NCBI GenBank assembly: GCA_963682025.1
Contig: OY821517.1
Span: 230,140,578 to 230,204,577 of the forward strand
DNA: 64,000 nt
Reading direction: 5' to 3'
Source: Cordilura impudica
Lineage: Eukaryota > Arthropoda > Insecta > Diptera > Scathophagidae
The translations under genes and the position numbers were made by a program. Below the pieces are notes generated by a model that saw only the letters and a program-made list of their open reading frames with translations, did no database searches and had not been told where the DNA came from. Below, one piece after another: positions 34,561 through 46,942 of this stretch (its first letter is position 1; each line of letters begins with the position of its first letter).

Positions 34561-34711
34561 TTTTGTGACTTGGTTCCTTCATTGCAAGAGATGGTACAAA
34601 AAGTTTTTCCTAACATAACGTACATAAGAGGACAATCTCTTACGGTAGCAGGTATCAATTTAGAGCCTCCCTGTTTTTCTCTGCTTGCTCAAGAGTTGTA
34701 ACTTTTAAACA

Positions 34712-34941
34712 TCATACACTCAAAATAATCCATGCATAAACATAGTTAGTTCTAATGGTAAGCACCCGCTTAGTACTTAGGCCACAATGAACAAATTGCC
34801 CAAATTTTGAAACAAAGGTCCCCAAAAGAAATGAACAAATTCCCCATACTGCACTCAATATCTGTCCTGCAATAAACGTATTTAAAATCTGTAATCTTTT
34901 CAATAGCATTATTTCGGTGCGCGGAAATGATCGCAATGATC
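34712..34941 (-). CDS. Possible terminal exon encoding a hydrophobic peptide
   Basis: On the minus strand a strong pyrimidine tract and acceptor (TTTTTTTCAG) end at about 34942 and are followed by an open frame to TGA at ~34712. It reads RSFPRTEIMLLKRLQ, then a hydrophobic stretch (ILSAVWGICSFLLGTF), then a basic tail. One predicted membrane segment is visible. A second frame is also open for 57 codons, so coding status is uncertain. I do not recognise the protein. Confidence 0.25.
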
Positions 34942-35530
34942 TGAAAAAAATATATATTTAATTAAAATTAATTTAATGTATTCTTTTATAAGTGTGTTAC
35001 TATTAATTTATAGCATAGAACTATAACCACACCACGCTTTATAGCAGTAAAAATAAAAAAACTTGCAGCACAAAAGCTTTAGAATTGTATGCAGCAAGTT
35101 TGGTTTTTTTGTGTATATGTGAACAACAAAAAATATGTTTGCGTTAGTAAACAGCAATAAGTAAAGCTTTGCGGGAGTTTGTAAACTTGCTACCTACCAC
35201 AGTATAGTTGAACTTTTAGTGATATCTACCGCAGTATGGCTGAACTTTTAGTTTTGTGTGGGGAATAGGGTATCGTATAGCCGTTGCTCACTTTTGTACT
35301 AGAAAAATGGTCTAGAAACCCCATAAACACACTACTGATAACACATGAGATTTTCTGAAAGCGAATGGTGGTTTAGAAAGTGCGTAAAAATCGGAATTAT
35401 GATCACTTCAAAAAAAAAAAGTTTATATAAAAACGTTTCGCAATGAAGAAAATAATGAATAGTTAGTGGTTTGCACATATTTACAATATCAATTAATACA
35501 ATCTTGTTCGAAACAAACTAATAGGATACG

Positions 35531-35532
<2 letters not shown>

Positions 35533-35563
<31 letters not shown>
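35533..35563. repeat. (TA)n microsatellite
   Basis: About 15 TA units in AT-rich sequence. Around it (34945-35925) I see no gene; two copies of CTACC(A/G)CAGTAT(A/G)G(T/C)TGAACTTTTAGT lie at about 35195-35255. Confidence 0.85.
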
Positions 35564-35567
<4 letters not shown>

Positions 35568-36322
35568 GGCGTTCCTATTTTGAAATATTGGATTTTTATA
35601 TACCCTGGACAGATTCTGTTTCCTTTATATTAAAAGAAAATAAATCAAATTTGGAGTAAATCCGATTTTAAGTAGACTCGACTTCAAATATTTAACGGGT
35701 AACATTTGAATCGGAGTTTTTCATTACTTTCCTCAAACCATATTGAATGAAAAAATTAATTTAATTTTTCCCCTTTACTCCACTGTACCCTATTATATGG
35801 GCTCCATGATACTTTCTGTGTATTTTTTTTAGCAATTTTAATAACGGTAAATTTTTAAAAGTATATATATCCGATTATAAAAATGTATTATTTTAGAACA
35901 CTTTACTGTTTGTGTAGTGTTATAATCCTATAACGCGGTCGTTACCATGGCAAATTGGGTTACACGAATGCGCGGCTGAAAATGTACTGCTTGCATTATA
36001 CATATATGAATAAATATCAATAACACTCCACAGCATGTAATTAAAGCAATATTCGAAGTAATATTTATTAACATTATTATAACTAACACAATATTTAAAC
36101 TAATATTTAACATATTTCCGCATAACTTACATTACAGTTAACTACACACCATAACAATAACTAATATTTAAGCTTCGTAAATACCAGACTTTTGACCTGC
36201 TGTTTCGTAAAAGCCATATTTTCGGCCATATTTTCCCGAAAACCTTCAATGATGCAAAATGACGCACATGGTTACTTCATCGCTACACGAATCAGCTTGC
36301 TGCTTAGTCAACCCGATATAGT

Positions 36323-36660
36323 TCATATTAACAATTTCCTCTTAACAACCTTCCTGACAAAATAAAAGGGGTGTTGTTTTGCTGGACCTGAACTGGGCGA
36401 CATTTCGTTGTTGATCCAAGGCAAATAATGTAGCTTATTAATCAACTTGACCACCTCTCTGCACTGACCATCTTGCCGACCAGCCCAAAACAAACTTATC
36501 TTACCATAGCGATCGTTCCAATATGTGAATGCCGGCATTGCCCTCGGGTTGCAGTTTGCGCTGGCAACACCAATAGTCAATCCACCACGTACAAAATTCT
36601 TGATAGACCCATTCGCAATTTACCCTTGCAATCAAAAACTCCCTTCTCGAGGCATTAACT
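36323..36660 (-). pseudogene. Unidentified coding-like segment
   Basis: An open frame of 85 codons (36580-36323), MTIGVASANCNPRAMPAFTY..., in a patch clearly more GC-rich than the flanks (36400-36760). Both strands have ORFs here, so the sense strand is not certain. No domain is recognised. Its position between other elements suggests an accessory part of a retroelement or a captured gene piece. Confidence 0.25.
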
Positions 36661-36930
36661 CTTATCTCCTTCATGTAGCCACCATTCCGTCATGCCAGCC
36701 TACTGCGTCGATCAACCTTGTTCCCAGTGGACTTGGGTTGGAATTTCTCCTAACTTCCCTAATCTGGATATTTAAAATAAGAATTTTAACACGAAACATT
36801 ACTTACTATACAAAAACTACTAGGTTACCATATGTACATTCTCTTAATTTTAACAATAACAAACTTTTCTTATTTTTTTTAACAATAACTATAAATTTCC
36901 TTTTCAATATCACTGTATATTACCAATGGT

Positions 36931-37134
36931 ATGATAATATATGTTTGTGTTGATGAAGAAATTAAGTTAATGTTGATCAGCCCAAACACATGTATCCGTA
37001 CTGACATTAACCTTTATGCCTGTGATCCCTTCAAGCACTTGAACTTGGAAGGTGATGATAGTAATAAAACACCAAGTTATGCTCTATTACTAGTTTTATT
37101 CTTTATCTTGCTTGGGTTTTTATACCTAAAATGA
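36931..37134 (+). CDS. Possible small membrane-protein C-terminus
   Basis: 67 codons; the last part is a polar segment (NLEGDDSNKTPSYA) followed by a hydrophobic run LLLVLFFILLGFLYLK and the stop, a typical single-pass membrane tail. Upstream extent is unclear. ~80-bp direct repeats follow at 37140-37285. It is reminiscent of the small membrane ORF in the leader of the 412-like element at 48114 but has no sequence match to it. Confidence 0.25.
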   Translation: MIIYVCVDEEIKLMLISPNTCIRTDINLYACDPFKHLNLEGDDSNKTPSYALLLVLFFILLGFLYLK

Positions 37135-37139
37135 TCAAA

Positions 37140-37567
37140 GTGCTTAATACTTAAATAAGTTAAATAGTGCATTTGTTATTGTGTTTTTTGTTTCCAACTA
37201 AAAAATGCTGAAAAATAATTATAAGTTAAAAGTGTATTTTGTTGTTGTGTTTTGGTTTCCAACCATAATAACGCTTAATAGTGTTGTTGGTCATAAATGG
37301 TTAAATAATTTTACTGAGTTCACTGACTGACATATATTGTTTATTCTGATTAAGCATTATTATGTTTGTTAAAAAAAAAATATACGAAAGTAAATGTGGA
37401 GTAAAATAAATGAGATGTAATAATAAATTCAAATAATAATATAAGTGTACACAAACATATGAATAAAAATGCAATGTGTGTAAAATGTGGTGCATGTTTG
37501 GAAACAATATTTTTGTGTAAAAGAGTAAAGCAGACGGTGAATTATTGAACAGTGCTGCGTATAAACA
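37140..37567 (-). repeat. BEL element 3' LTR (main part)
   Basis: In element sense the LTR begins TGTTTATACGCAGCACTG. Its first six bases lie at 39933-39928 next to the polypurine tract and are duplicated at 37567-37562 by the foldback insertion. The far LTR end is not resolved, as no second LTR is in the window. Confidence 0.6.
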
Positions 37568-39927
37568 TTAGGGTGGCCCTTAATAAAAAAAAGTGTTCAA
37601 ACTGTCTGTCTCACCCCCTTGAAATATGCGAATAGCAAAAAAACTGAGAAATGCAAAGTTTTGGGCCAATCAGAAAACGTTTAGTTGTGGCGCAAATCGA
37701 TTGAAAATTTCAAGTGTGTTTATATGGGGAAAATATGACTTTTTTCAGTTTTTACGAAAATTTCGTTCTATAGTTTAATTTTTCCGTCAAGCTGTTATAT
37801 AATTCAGGATCAGTATTAACTTATGCCTTCAAAAGGCTATAAAACTTCAAAATCGAATAAATCCTCGCCAAGAAATAGCAAATGCCCCAAAAAAATGTGC
37901 CAAAAAAACTAGGTCATGAAATTTGATGGCATTTTTTTCAACTTTTAGAAATTGATTAAAGCCATCATTCTTTTTTGGTCTCCATACTTATAAGTACTCA
38001 GATATGAAGTATTGTTTTATTACCACGTTGTTAACCTATTGCGCATTGAGGCCGAAAATTGGAAATTTTTTTGATAAAAATTTTAAAACTCCCTTTTCAA
38101 GTTTGAAAAAATTTTCTTAAACAAAATTTAAAAAACTGAATCTATCACTTTAAGGTTTTATGAAATACATGTTGCAGATGAACTGTGTGAATTTTTAAGT
38201 AAATCCCTCTGCCAGAATTTTTTTGACAAGGATTTTATTTTTGCGGATTTCGAGAAAAATTGGATTTTTGTGAAATATTCTGTAAATGTACTCTTGCTAA
38301 ATACTTTGTATCAAAAATTCATCACTTTTCTACTTTTAAATACTATATTTTATCTTAATAGCCTAGGGTTTCGGAAAAAAATAATATGACTCCACTAACC
38401 CTTTTGTAATTGGTGTCACATATGACCCCAAACTAATAAAAGACAATTTATGCAAACAATTCAAATATTTTGTAAGTGCTGTCCAATTTTTAGATGCGAC
38501 ACTTAAAATATAATAACCAAATGTGTAGAAGTATCGTCCCAAAAATTTGGGATAAATCCGAAAACATTAACCCATTATTGCCAAGGCCAGCTTTGGATTT
38601 TAAGATATTTTAAAATAAAAATGACCTAAAACGAGTTTTATATTAAACTCGTTGATACCACTATTTAGAATTTAAGAAAAATAATTCGGTTAATTTTTAT
38701 TTATTTAACCCTTCAGTGCTCCTGAGATCAAAATTATCCATTGTGATATATCTCTGGTGCAATTATCTGCTTATTGCTCGCGAATATAAATTAAAACAAC
38801 TTAAGTCCTATGTCTAAAAAATAGGACGTTTTTTGAAATTCACTTTGATTTAATTTTGTAATTTATTCCATTAAGAGTAGAATTAATTTAATATACCCTT
38901 TTATATATATTATTATATTTGAAATTTACTTTTATTTAATAAACTATTTAAAACTGGGAAATAAAATGGTAGAAGTTTCAAAACATGTAGGTGACATTGA
39001 AGATAATATAAAGCGACCGATTATAAAAAATCAAAAAATGTCAACCATTATAAGTAATGGCATCTTCACCGATTGACCTGAAATTTTTTTTTGGCGCTTT
39101 TTATCAATATCCACCAAATTGGTGGGTGAGACAGCAAGAAATTCAACTATTACTTTATTACATAAAGTAATTTTATAACAAAATTGGTTAAAAGTTGTTT
39201 TAATTTATATTCGCGAGCAATAAGCAGATAATTGCACCAAAGATATATCACAATAGATTATTTTGATCCCAGGAGCACTGAATGGTTAAATAAATAAAAA
39301 TTAACCGAATTATTTTTATTAAAACCTTAAAGTGATAGATTCATTTTTTTAAATTTTGTTTAAGAAAATTTTTTCAAACTTGAAAAAGGAGTTTTAAAAA
39401 TTTTATCAAAAAAATTTCCAATTTTCGGTCCCAATGCGCAATAGGTTAACAACGTGGTAATAAAACAGTACTTCATATCTGAGTACTTATAAGTATAGAG
39501 ACCAAAAAAGAATGATGGCTTTAATCAATTTCTCAAAGTTGAAGAAAATGCCATCAAATTCCATGACCTAGTTTTTTTGGCACAAAAGTGGTCTGGGGCA
39601 TTTGCTATTTCTTGGCGAGGTTTCATACGATTTTGAAGTTTTATGGCCTTTTGAAAGGATAATTTCATACTGATCCCGAATTATGTAACAGCTTGTCGGA
39701 AAAATTAAACAATAGAACGAAATTTTCGTAAAATCTGAAAAAAAGTCATAGTTTCCCCATATAAACACACTTGAAATTTTCAATCGCTTTGCGCCACGAC
39801 TAAACGTTTTTTGATTGGCCCAAAACTTTGTATTTCTCAGTTTTTTTATTATTCGCATATTTCTAGGGGGTGAGACCGACAGTTTGAACGCTTTTTTTTC
39901 CCTCCATTTAACGAAGGGCCACCCTAA
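37568..39927. mobile_element. 2.36-kb foldback element
   Basis: Large inverted repeat: 37568-38160 pairs with 39335-39927, and 38675-38800 pairs with 39195-39320; the left arm carries about 510 bp (38165-38675) absent from the right. The ends are TTAGGGTGGCCCTT and its complement, flanked by TAAACA at 37562-37567 and 39928-39933. No transposase is encoded. The insertion point is the first six bases of the BEL 3' LTR. Confidence 0.85.
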
Positions 39928-40006
39928 TAAACATTCTTCCCCTCGTTGAACGGCTGTTCAACAAGAATGATATACTGTAGTTGGTTGTTGCCATGGAGAA
40001 ATGTAA

Positions 40007-41594
40007 TTAGACATCTGTGACATCTATTGTGAGTTGATGAAGTTGCTGTCGGGGCATCGGTTGGGGTGTCATGTTTAGACTTTCAGACCCAACTGAGTTA
40101 TATTTGTTGGTGGGCATTGTTGTGTGTTTTTGTTTGGTCCGTTGGGCCTTGTAGTTGAGACAAATAACGATTAATGTGACAAGGCTGAACGACAGTGCTA
40201 GATGGGACATCAATTTATTGGGAAGTTCAATGATTTTATGGTCTTCCAGTGATTTTTGTAGAAGTGTCAGATCTTTTATATTTTTAGCATATGCATCTTC
40301 TAGACCATTTGAAGTTGAGTGGTGGTGATCCGTGGGTGGTTGAATTTTTTCTTTTAACGATAGGTCCGACATTTTGATCAGACTGGACTAGGAGGATTTC
40401 AATGTGCTGGGCATGATTTGTTGTCCATTCATCATGATGAGATCGTGTTTTAGCATGCATTCTGGGGCAAGTGTGAGTAAGCCGGAGCCCTTCAGAAGAG
40501 GGATTATTTCCTTGTTGCATACTGCTGTGGCCCGGGAGGATGTTGAAGTAATATATAACCATTAATTGTTTTTATTCAAAGGTATCCATCTAACATTCGG
40601 TGTTGTTTTTTCAAAGTGCAAGTCGGTGATGTTTTATTGTTGAATTAATTTATTTCACATGCACATACTTCGGAGCCGTAATCATATCTGATTTGGATGT
40701 TGGTACACAGAAAGTCATCGTGTGTTATGGTGTAACAGGAATTCAACTCATATCTTGTTAACGGGATGGTGAGGTGCCAAGAAATGTGGTGAATGGCTTA
40801 ATGACTATCATGGTGTTATTAACTGGATTCGGTATAGAGATTAGGTAGAAGACTCTACATTGATCACGTTCAACCAATGGTACAGTTATATTAAAGATAG
40901 CATGTTGACGCGTAAGTCCGCCCTTAACCTTCATAAGTTTAAAGAGTTGCAGCAAATCTAGTAAAGGAAGATATACCGAAGGTGGTGAGTGCAGATTAAT
41001 TTGGTTAACTTCGTTTTGCAATTGTTCCGGAGTTAGTAATAATGGGCTAATTTTTCCATAGTGTATTTATATCCGTAAGAGTTTCAAGGACTGAAATTTG
41101 TATTTTCTGTAGATTGTTTGCAATTAGAGTTAGTTGTAAGGCTCCAGAGGTAAATAGTTGATTAAGATTAAGAAAAGAGTTTGAGTTCCTGCTCTAGTAT
41201 TTCAAACCTGGTCCTAGATGCGGTTTGGGACTGTCGTATGATATTAATTGTTGAATCAACAATTGTAGTAATCTCAATAAATATGACTCGTTTTCCTTGA
41301 CTTCACTTATTGTATTGGAAATTTGGTTGGCATAATCAGCATCCAACAAGTCAAATAGTGAATGAGCAACGTTGCCGACTACATCTAATGCTCCTCTTTT
41401 AGTTGCATATCACGTTCCATGTGTTCAAAATGACCGATTATACTGCGACAAGATTCATTAATGGCCACCATGGTGCAAAGAGTTCTTAAATAATTTGTCC
41501 CATTGGCAAGAATTGATGTTTCTGACCAGTAGGTAGCCAAATCGTTGTATACCAGTAGATTCCATTCAGTAGTTGAAATAGAGACTGTACCCAC
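40007..41594 (-). pseudogene. BEL env-like gene remnant
   Basis: Located after integrase as in roo-type elements. Segments: an N-terminal part with STTEWNLLVYNDLATYW (41594-41385), a central part (41021-40758), a segment with histidine/cysteine-rich text (40562-40284) and a C-terminal part (40372-40007) with a hydrophobic helix LMSHLALSFSLVTLIVICLNY-like and a polar tail, fitting a membrane anchor. Multiple shifts and stops (41380-41040, 40750-40565) make it non-functional. The identification rests on position, order and the membrane anchor. Confidence 0.6.
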
Positions 41595-41704
41595 TTCCTA
41601 GAAATGGATTCCGAGTTTTGATAAAAAAATTTTATTTTCGACTGAACTTCCACAAATTATCGGTAGTAGAAGTATTAATGCGAGTAATGTTAGGCAGGGA
41701 TGAT

Positions 41705-43303
41705 TCATTGCCAATTTCTTTCTCTTAACATTGGGCTCATTAATTGAGTCAGGACTCTAAGCCTTCCATTCGTCATCATCAGGAACCGTAGATAATTCTG
41801 AACCGTAAAAATGGGTAATCGTGAGAGTCGGTGTATCGCACGTTTAAAGATTCCCTTGTAGGTTTTTACATCAACGACGCGAGTGGATTCATCTGATCCT
41901 TGGTGTACGTTAATGATTCGGTCTAATGGCCATTGCATCACTGGAACGTTATCTTCTTTTACGATAACCATGTCTCCTGCCTTGAGATTGACGCACTGAG
42001 TTATCCAATTATGTCGATGTTGGAGCTCATTCAGATATTCATCTGACCATTGATTTCAAAATTTGTGTCTTAAATTGGAGACTTGTTCCCAGCGCGATAA
42101 CAGTGTAAGTCTTGATGAGTCTGCTTGACTGTCTATGTGGGAAGTCAGCGCTTCTCTTATTAGGAAATGTCCTGGCGTTAATGCTGTTAAGTCAGAAGGA
42201 TCACTCGACATTGGAGTTAAAGGACGTGAATTCAGTATCGCCTCAATCTCCACAATGACTGTTTCAAGCTCTTCATATGTTAATGATGCTGTAGCAACGC
42301 TCCGAAGTAGTAGATGTTTTGCTAATTTTACAGCAGCTTTCCATAACACTCCGAAGTGTGGTGCTCTGGGAGGAATGAAGGGAAAGTTTATGCCCTCGGA
42401 GCTGGAAGCGGAAATGATTTCATTTTGTCCTTTCTCTGAATACACGGTCTGAAGTAGGTCCGACAATTGATTCTTGGCGCCGACAACATTTGTGGCGTTG
42501 TCAGAGTATATGTTTCGACAGCGACCTCGTCTACCAATGAATCTTTTTAAGGCACCGATGAATGCCTCTGTTGATAGGTTAGTTACTAATTCGAGGTGTA
42601 CCGCCTTTGTGGGAAAGCAGCAAAAAACAGCTCTATAAGCTTTAGTTGGTCTTTTACCTCTGATCTTATAGTGGATCCAGAATGGCCCGCAGTAATCCAC
42701 ACCTGCATTGATAAAAGGTCGTGAAGGTGTTACTCTGGTTTGCGGTAGGATATCCATGAGTTGTTGGCATAATTGTGGTCGAGCTCTAGTACAGGTTATG
42801 CATTTTTGTACAGTTGCTCTTGCTTTGATTTTCCCTTTAATTGGCCAGAATCGTTGTCTCATTATGCTCAATAATGCCTGAGGACCACAATGTTTATTTT
42901 CAATATGAATTTTTATATATAACAATTTTGCGATTGGGTCATGACATGGAAGTAACACTGGATGTTTTGCATCATTCGACAATGTTGATGATTCCAATCG
43001 GCCTTCAACTCGTAGAATACCCCTATCATCGATGAATGGGGATAAGCTGCTGATGGCACTATTTTTGTCGACTTGATTATGTTTCTTCAGTTGTTTGAGT
43101 TCTGATGAGAAGTGGGATAACTGAATCGTTTTCGTGATTGCTAAAAGTGCTTGATCCAACTTGTGTGATGGACGTTGATGTTTCGGTAACCTTGCATTAT
43201 TGATGAATCTGATGACATATCCCATTATCCTTTGCAATTTGTTGAAGGAGTCTTGATGTGGGATTTTGTATATGAAGTCGTTACCCTCCTTTTTCGATGT
43301 CAT
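41705..43303 (-). pseudogene. BEL integrase
   Basis: Starts KEGNDFIYKIPHQD. The zinc region has IHIENKHCGPQALLSIMRQRFWP and CITCTRARP. Catalytic residues: Asp in NAGVDYCGPFWI and Asp in IYSDNATNVVGA. The third position reads HFGVLWKAAVK, Lys where BEL integrases have Glu (WEAAVK), which would abolish strand transfer. The C-terminal DNA-binding segment (VIVKEDN... MQWPLDRIINVHQG) continues at 41971-41705 after a shift near 42056. Confidence 0.9.
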
Positions 43304-44943
43304 TAGAAATTGGTTGTGGAAATTTAGGAGGCCACATTTCTTCTATTCCATGCAGAAAAAGTGGTCCATGAAACCATAGATTACATTCGAAAAGTTTGGA
43401 TGCTGATAGACCTCTAGATATTACGTCAGCCGGATTGTGTTTTGATTCGACAGGACGCCATTGGTCAGTTAATGTTAGCGACTGGATTGCGGCAACTCGA
43501 TTGGCCACAAATGTTTGATACAGACTTGATTGTGTGTTTAGCCAAGATAGCAGAATTTCAGAATCAGTCCATAAAAACATTGGTTGATTTTTTACCTGGA
43601 TATCAGTTTCTAGTTTATGTGCAAGTTGAGGGGTTAGTACTGCGGCACATAATTTAAGACGAGGCAACGTCTGTCGTTTTAATGGAGCGAACCGCGTTTT
43701 TGCGCACAGCAATTGTACGATGATTCGTCCGTCTCTAAGCCTGGCACGGATGTATGCAACTGAGCCAAAAGCCGTTTCAGATGCATCTGCAAATATGTGA
43801 AGTTGTGTAGCAGCTGGAATTTCCCCTTTGAAGATGTGTCGTGGAATTTTCATATTATTCAGATTAACCAAGTCATTCCTAAAGGGATTCGAAGTAGAAT
43901 AAAGATCCGCAGGAAGTGTTTCATCCCAATCCAATTTTAATTCCCATAATTGTTGGATGAATATCTTTGCCTTGACAACCACAGGTGCTAGTAAACCAAG
44001 AGGATCGAACAACCACGCTAGATCGGAAGTGGCTGTACGCTTTGACATGATTTGCATTGGGTTTAGGTTTGCCCTGATGCACGGGTGATCAGTTTCCGGT
44101 TGTCAATATAACCTCAATGTTTTTATGGTATTGACATTCTGATCGTTAAAATCCAAATTTACTTCTTGATTTCCGAGTGGGATATTACCAAGTAGTTTCG
44201 GATGATTGGCACACCATTTTTTTAAGTTGAAGCCATGTTTCTTTGAATTTTAATCGCTATATTAAGATTATCCGAACCTCCTAGCCCATCATCCACATAA
44301 AAGTTTTCTTCTAGCATCTGAGAGCCGAGCGAGTACCTTTCACTATTTTAATCAGCAAGCATTTTGTGGCCAGATAAGCTGCTGAACGTGTCCCATAGGT
44401 AACTGTGTTGAGCTTATAGTATTTCATAGGTGTCTTTGGGTCCTCTCTCCATGTGATTAGTTCATATTGCTGATCTTCAGGGTGAATAAGTATTTGTCGA
44501 TAAATCTTCTCAATATCTGTGGTGAATACAAATTTGGGCAAACGAAAACCGAGCAGAATTAAATATAGTTCACTTTGGATGATTGGACCGGTAAACATTA
44601 AGTCGTTCAAGGAGTAACCTGTTGATGTTTTTGCCGATGCGTCGAATACTACTGTTAGTTAGTAAAATTCTGCACCGAGTAAAATATATATTTTTTCCTG
44701 GTGGTTGAAATGGGGATCTGCCAATTGGATGTGGCTCGGAATTTCCCATGCAGATATATCGATATGTTGATTCGGCTGAGGTGGAATGATACTTGGGAGT
44801 ATATATGCTTCCAAGGTTGTGGAGAAGCTATGACCTCTGGGTTTCATTTTGACATTAATGTGATAATTTGACCTTTTTGGATGTTGCCAACCCCGTCTAT
44901 GCGCAGTGAAGCTCTTTAAGGGAAAGTGGACAATTTTTGGCAA
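43281..44943 (-). pseudogene. BEL reverse transcriptase and RNase H
   Basis: Protease-RT linker at 44943-44659, then RT fingers/palm with FVFTTDIEKIYRQILIHPEDQ (first catalytic Asp) and TYGTRSAAYLA (44610-44340). The YVDD motif is at 44288-44299, in a different frame. RNase H (44057-43281) has LHIFADASETAFGSVAYI and LWTDSEILLSWL. The frame breaks near 44650, 44315 and 44060. Domain lengths look close to complete, so loss is by point lesions. Confidence 0.88.
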
Positions 44944-44989
44944 AGTCGATTGGAGACAAGATTCACTTGAGATCCAGAATCTAATACTG

Positions 44990-46607
44990 CTCTGAATTCC
45001 CCTGAGGCACCATTTGGAGCCGTAATTATGGCTTTTACCGTTGCTAATAACACATAGCCCTGGAGGGCCGCACCGACGTTTGTTGCTGCTGGTGTGACTG
45101 CTACTATGTTTGGGGCAGCCGTCTTTACTTCCGTAGTTGGATGTGACATACTTGATTTTGAAGTTGTATATGATGACATGTTCCTTCTTTGAGATTTGTC
45201 AAATCTTTCTAAGTGAGGTAGCGTGTTGTGTTTTTTCGTAAATTTTCTGCAGCTACTTGTATTGCAGGATTTCGAAGCGTAAATACTTCCGAAGCAGTTG
45301 ACACATAGGTTCTGTTGTTGCATCCAGCGTAGTCGCTCTGCTTCTGATAGTTATAGAAATTTGATGAAGTAATACACCTTATGACCACTGTTCTTGCACA
45401 ATTTGCATGCGTTACCATTGTTTTCATTGGATGTTATTAGCGTTGCGGCCACCTTGTATGTTGGCATTTCTTTCGACACCATTGCTTCCATAGATTGAAA
45501 TTGTAATTCCAGGAATGATAACAATTCGGGTACGACTGGCACGTCCTTCGGGTTAGTTAGCGACTGCATGTACCTGACATGGGTCTGTCTGTCGAGTTTT
45601 TTGATCAATATTTGTATTAGAATTGCATCCCAAGACGATGTTACAATTCCCAAATTATTCAATGCGAGCAAGCACTCCTTGGTGGTGTCATGCAAAGCTT
45701 TTATGAATGGTGCAGCTGAAGTCACTGCTGGTTGGTTGATTATTTTGTACACCAAATTAGCTACCAGCAGTCTTTTTTTATTGTAACGTTCCTTTAACCT
45801 TTTTCAAGCAGCATTTTAATTATGATCTGACAACGTGAATTGGCAGATTAGTTGTTCTGCTTCTCCCGTTAAATTGTTTTTTAAATACCATATTTTTTGT
45901 ACTGCTGGAATGTGTTGTTTATCTATCATCTCAGAAAACAAGTCATGGAGTTGGCTCCATTTCAAATAATTTCCACCAAATTTTGGAATTATTACCTTTG
46001 GTAAAGGTAATGAGGTTTGTGCCAACGATGTTGGCTGGGTTACACTGAGGGCAACATTTTTGTTTTTTATTGTGGCAGCTGCTACTGACGGATTGGCCAA
46101 ATAATTTTGAACTGTCTCATTTAGTGCATAGAATTCATTCATATTAAAGCCTTCTCTTTTTGGATCTTCAATCTTTCCACAAATATCATCGCAGAAAACT
46201 TGAATTTGGTCCTAAAACTTGTGAATAGTATTATTTCTTAGATCAGAATATTGATGGGTTTGAGCTTCTTCAGTAAAATTTAATCCACTTAATAATCGTT
46301 CTAATTCTGTCATTCGAATTTTTGTCTTCCGAATCAGGCCTTGATGATCATCGGCCGCATGTGGCGTGTTCTCCAGAGACATTGATTGAGCGCCATTATT
46401 TTTATTTTCTGATGGCATTTGTTTAGTTTGGGACGATGTTTGTAGCCGATTGGCCTCTGTAGTGAATATTTCTACATAAGTAGTTGTTAAGGCCTCAATT
46501 TTTGAGTAATATTCGCTCGTAAAGTATTCATGCTCTGTTCTCAGCATTTGCACCTCGTCGAGCATACTTAAGTTTGTGAAACGTGTTTGATTATTCGTTT
46601 TTACCAT
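44990..46607 (-). pseudogene. BEL gag and protease
   Basis: The ATG at 46607 opens a coiled-coil N-terminus (46607-46212). The capsid-like part carries LPKVIIPKFGGNYLKWSQLHDLF and WYLKNNLTGEAEQLI (~45840-46020), typical of BEL gag. A CCHC-like CKLCKNSGH lies near 45375 and a second cysteine cluster (CVNCFG) near 45300. The aspartic protease has DSGSQVNLVSNRLC (~44960). Shifts or stops at about 46210, 45800, 45350 and 45210 split the frame. Confidence 0.85.
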
Positions 46608-46650
46608 GCCTTCGGCATGTAGCTCAAAACTCCACTTGTTGAGTTTTAAT

Positions 46651-46937
46651 TGTCAACACTGCACTATAGCTGACCAACATGTATTATGTTAACGTCAGCT
46701 ATATACCACGGTAGTTTAGTTTTAAGAATAGAACTAAGGTGTGGATGTATGTGTACGCGTGTGCACATTAGGTGTACATGTGTACACAAGTTAAGGTAGA
46801 AATAGAATTGACAAAAACAAGAGAATTAAGTCTTGATATAATAAATAAATGCTCTTCGGAGCATACAACAAACAAAAGTGTTTTATTTTGACGATAGAAC
46901 CTAGAACATAGAATGAAGTTAATATAAGTGATACTCA
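46651..46937 (+). repeat. 5' LTR of 412/mdg1-like element
   Basis: TGTCAACACT...ACTCA, 287 bp, followed after 5 nt by a primer binding site. AATAAATAAATGCTCTTCGG at 46841 includes a polyadenylation-type signal. No second copy is in the window, so the limits are inferred from TG/CA ends and the primer site. Confidence 0.55.
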
Positions 46938-46942
46938 TATAA

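Larger units (their letters stand above)
31521..34690 (+). mobile_element. Helitron-like element (5' end clear, 3' end unresolved)
   Basis: It starts TCTATATATATAAAATTAAT immediately after an A, as Helitron 5' ends do, then a (TTTG)3 stretch and a minisatellite. 34150-34560 encodes remnants of a repetitive R/Q/E-rich polypeptide of the sort seen next to Helitron proteins in arthropods. No Rep or helicase domain is visible. A CR1-type LINE is inserted at 31951-33560. The 3' limit is a guess. Confidence 0.45.
39934..46607 (-). mobile_element. BEL/roo-like LTR retroelement with env-like gene
   Basis: Gag, protease, RT, RNase H, integrase and an env-like gene are present in order on the minus strand, ending with a polypurine tract AACGAGGGGAAGAA (39947-39934) that abuts the 3' LTR. 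All genes are broken. The 5' LTR is not adjacent: an LTR of the 412-like element (+ strand) lies only 44 bp upstream of gag, suggesting insertion there. Confidence 0.88.

Noticed and set aside
42135..42452. Plus-strand ORF over the BEL integrase
   Set aside because: Antisense shadow of the integrase frame.
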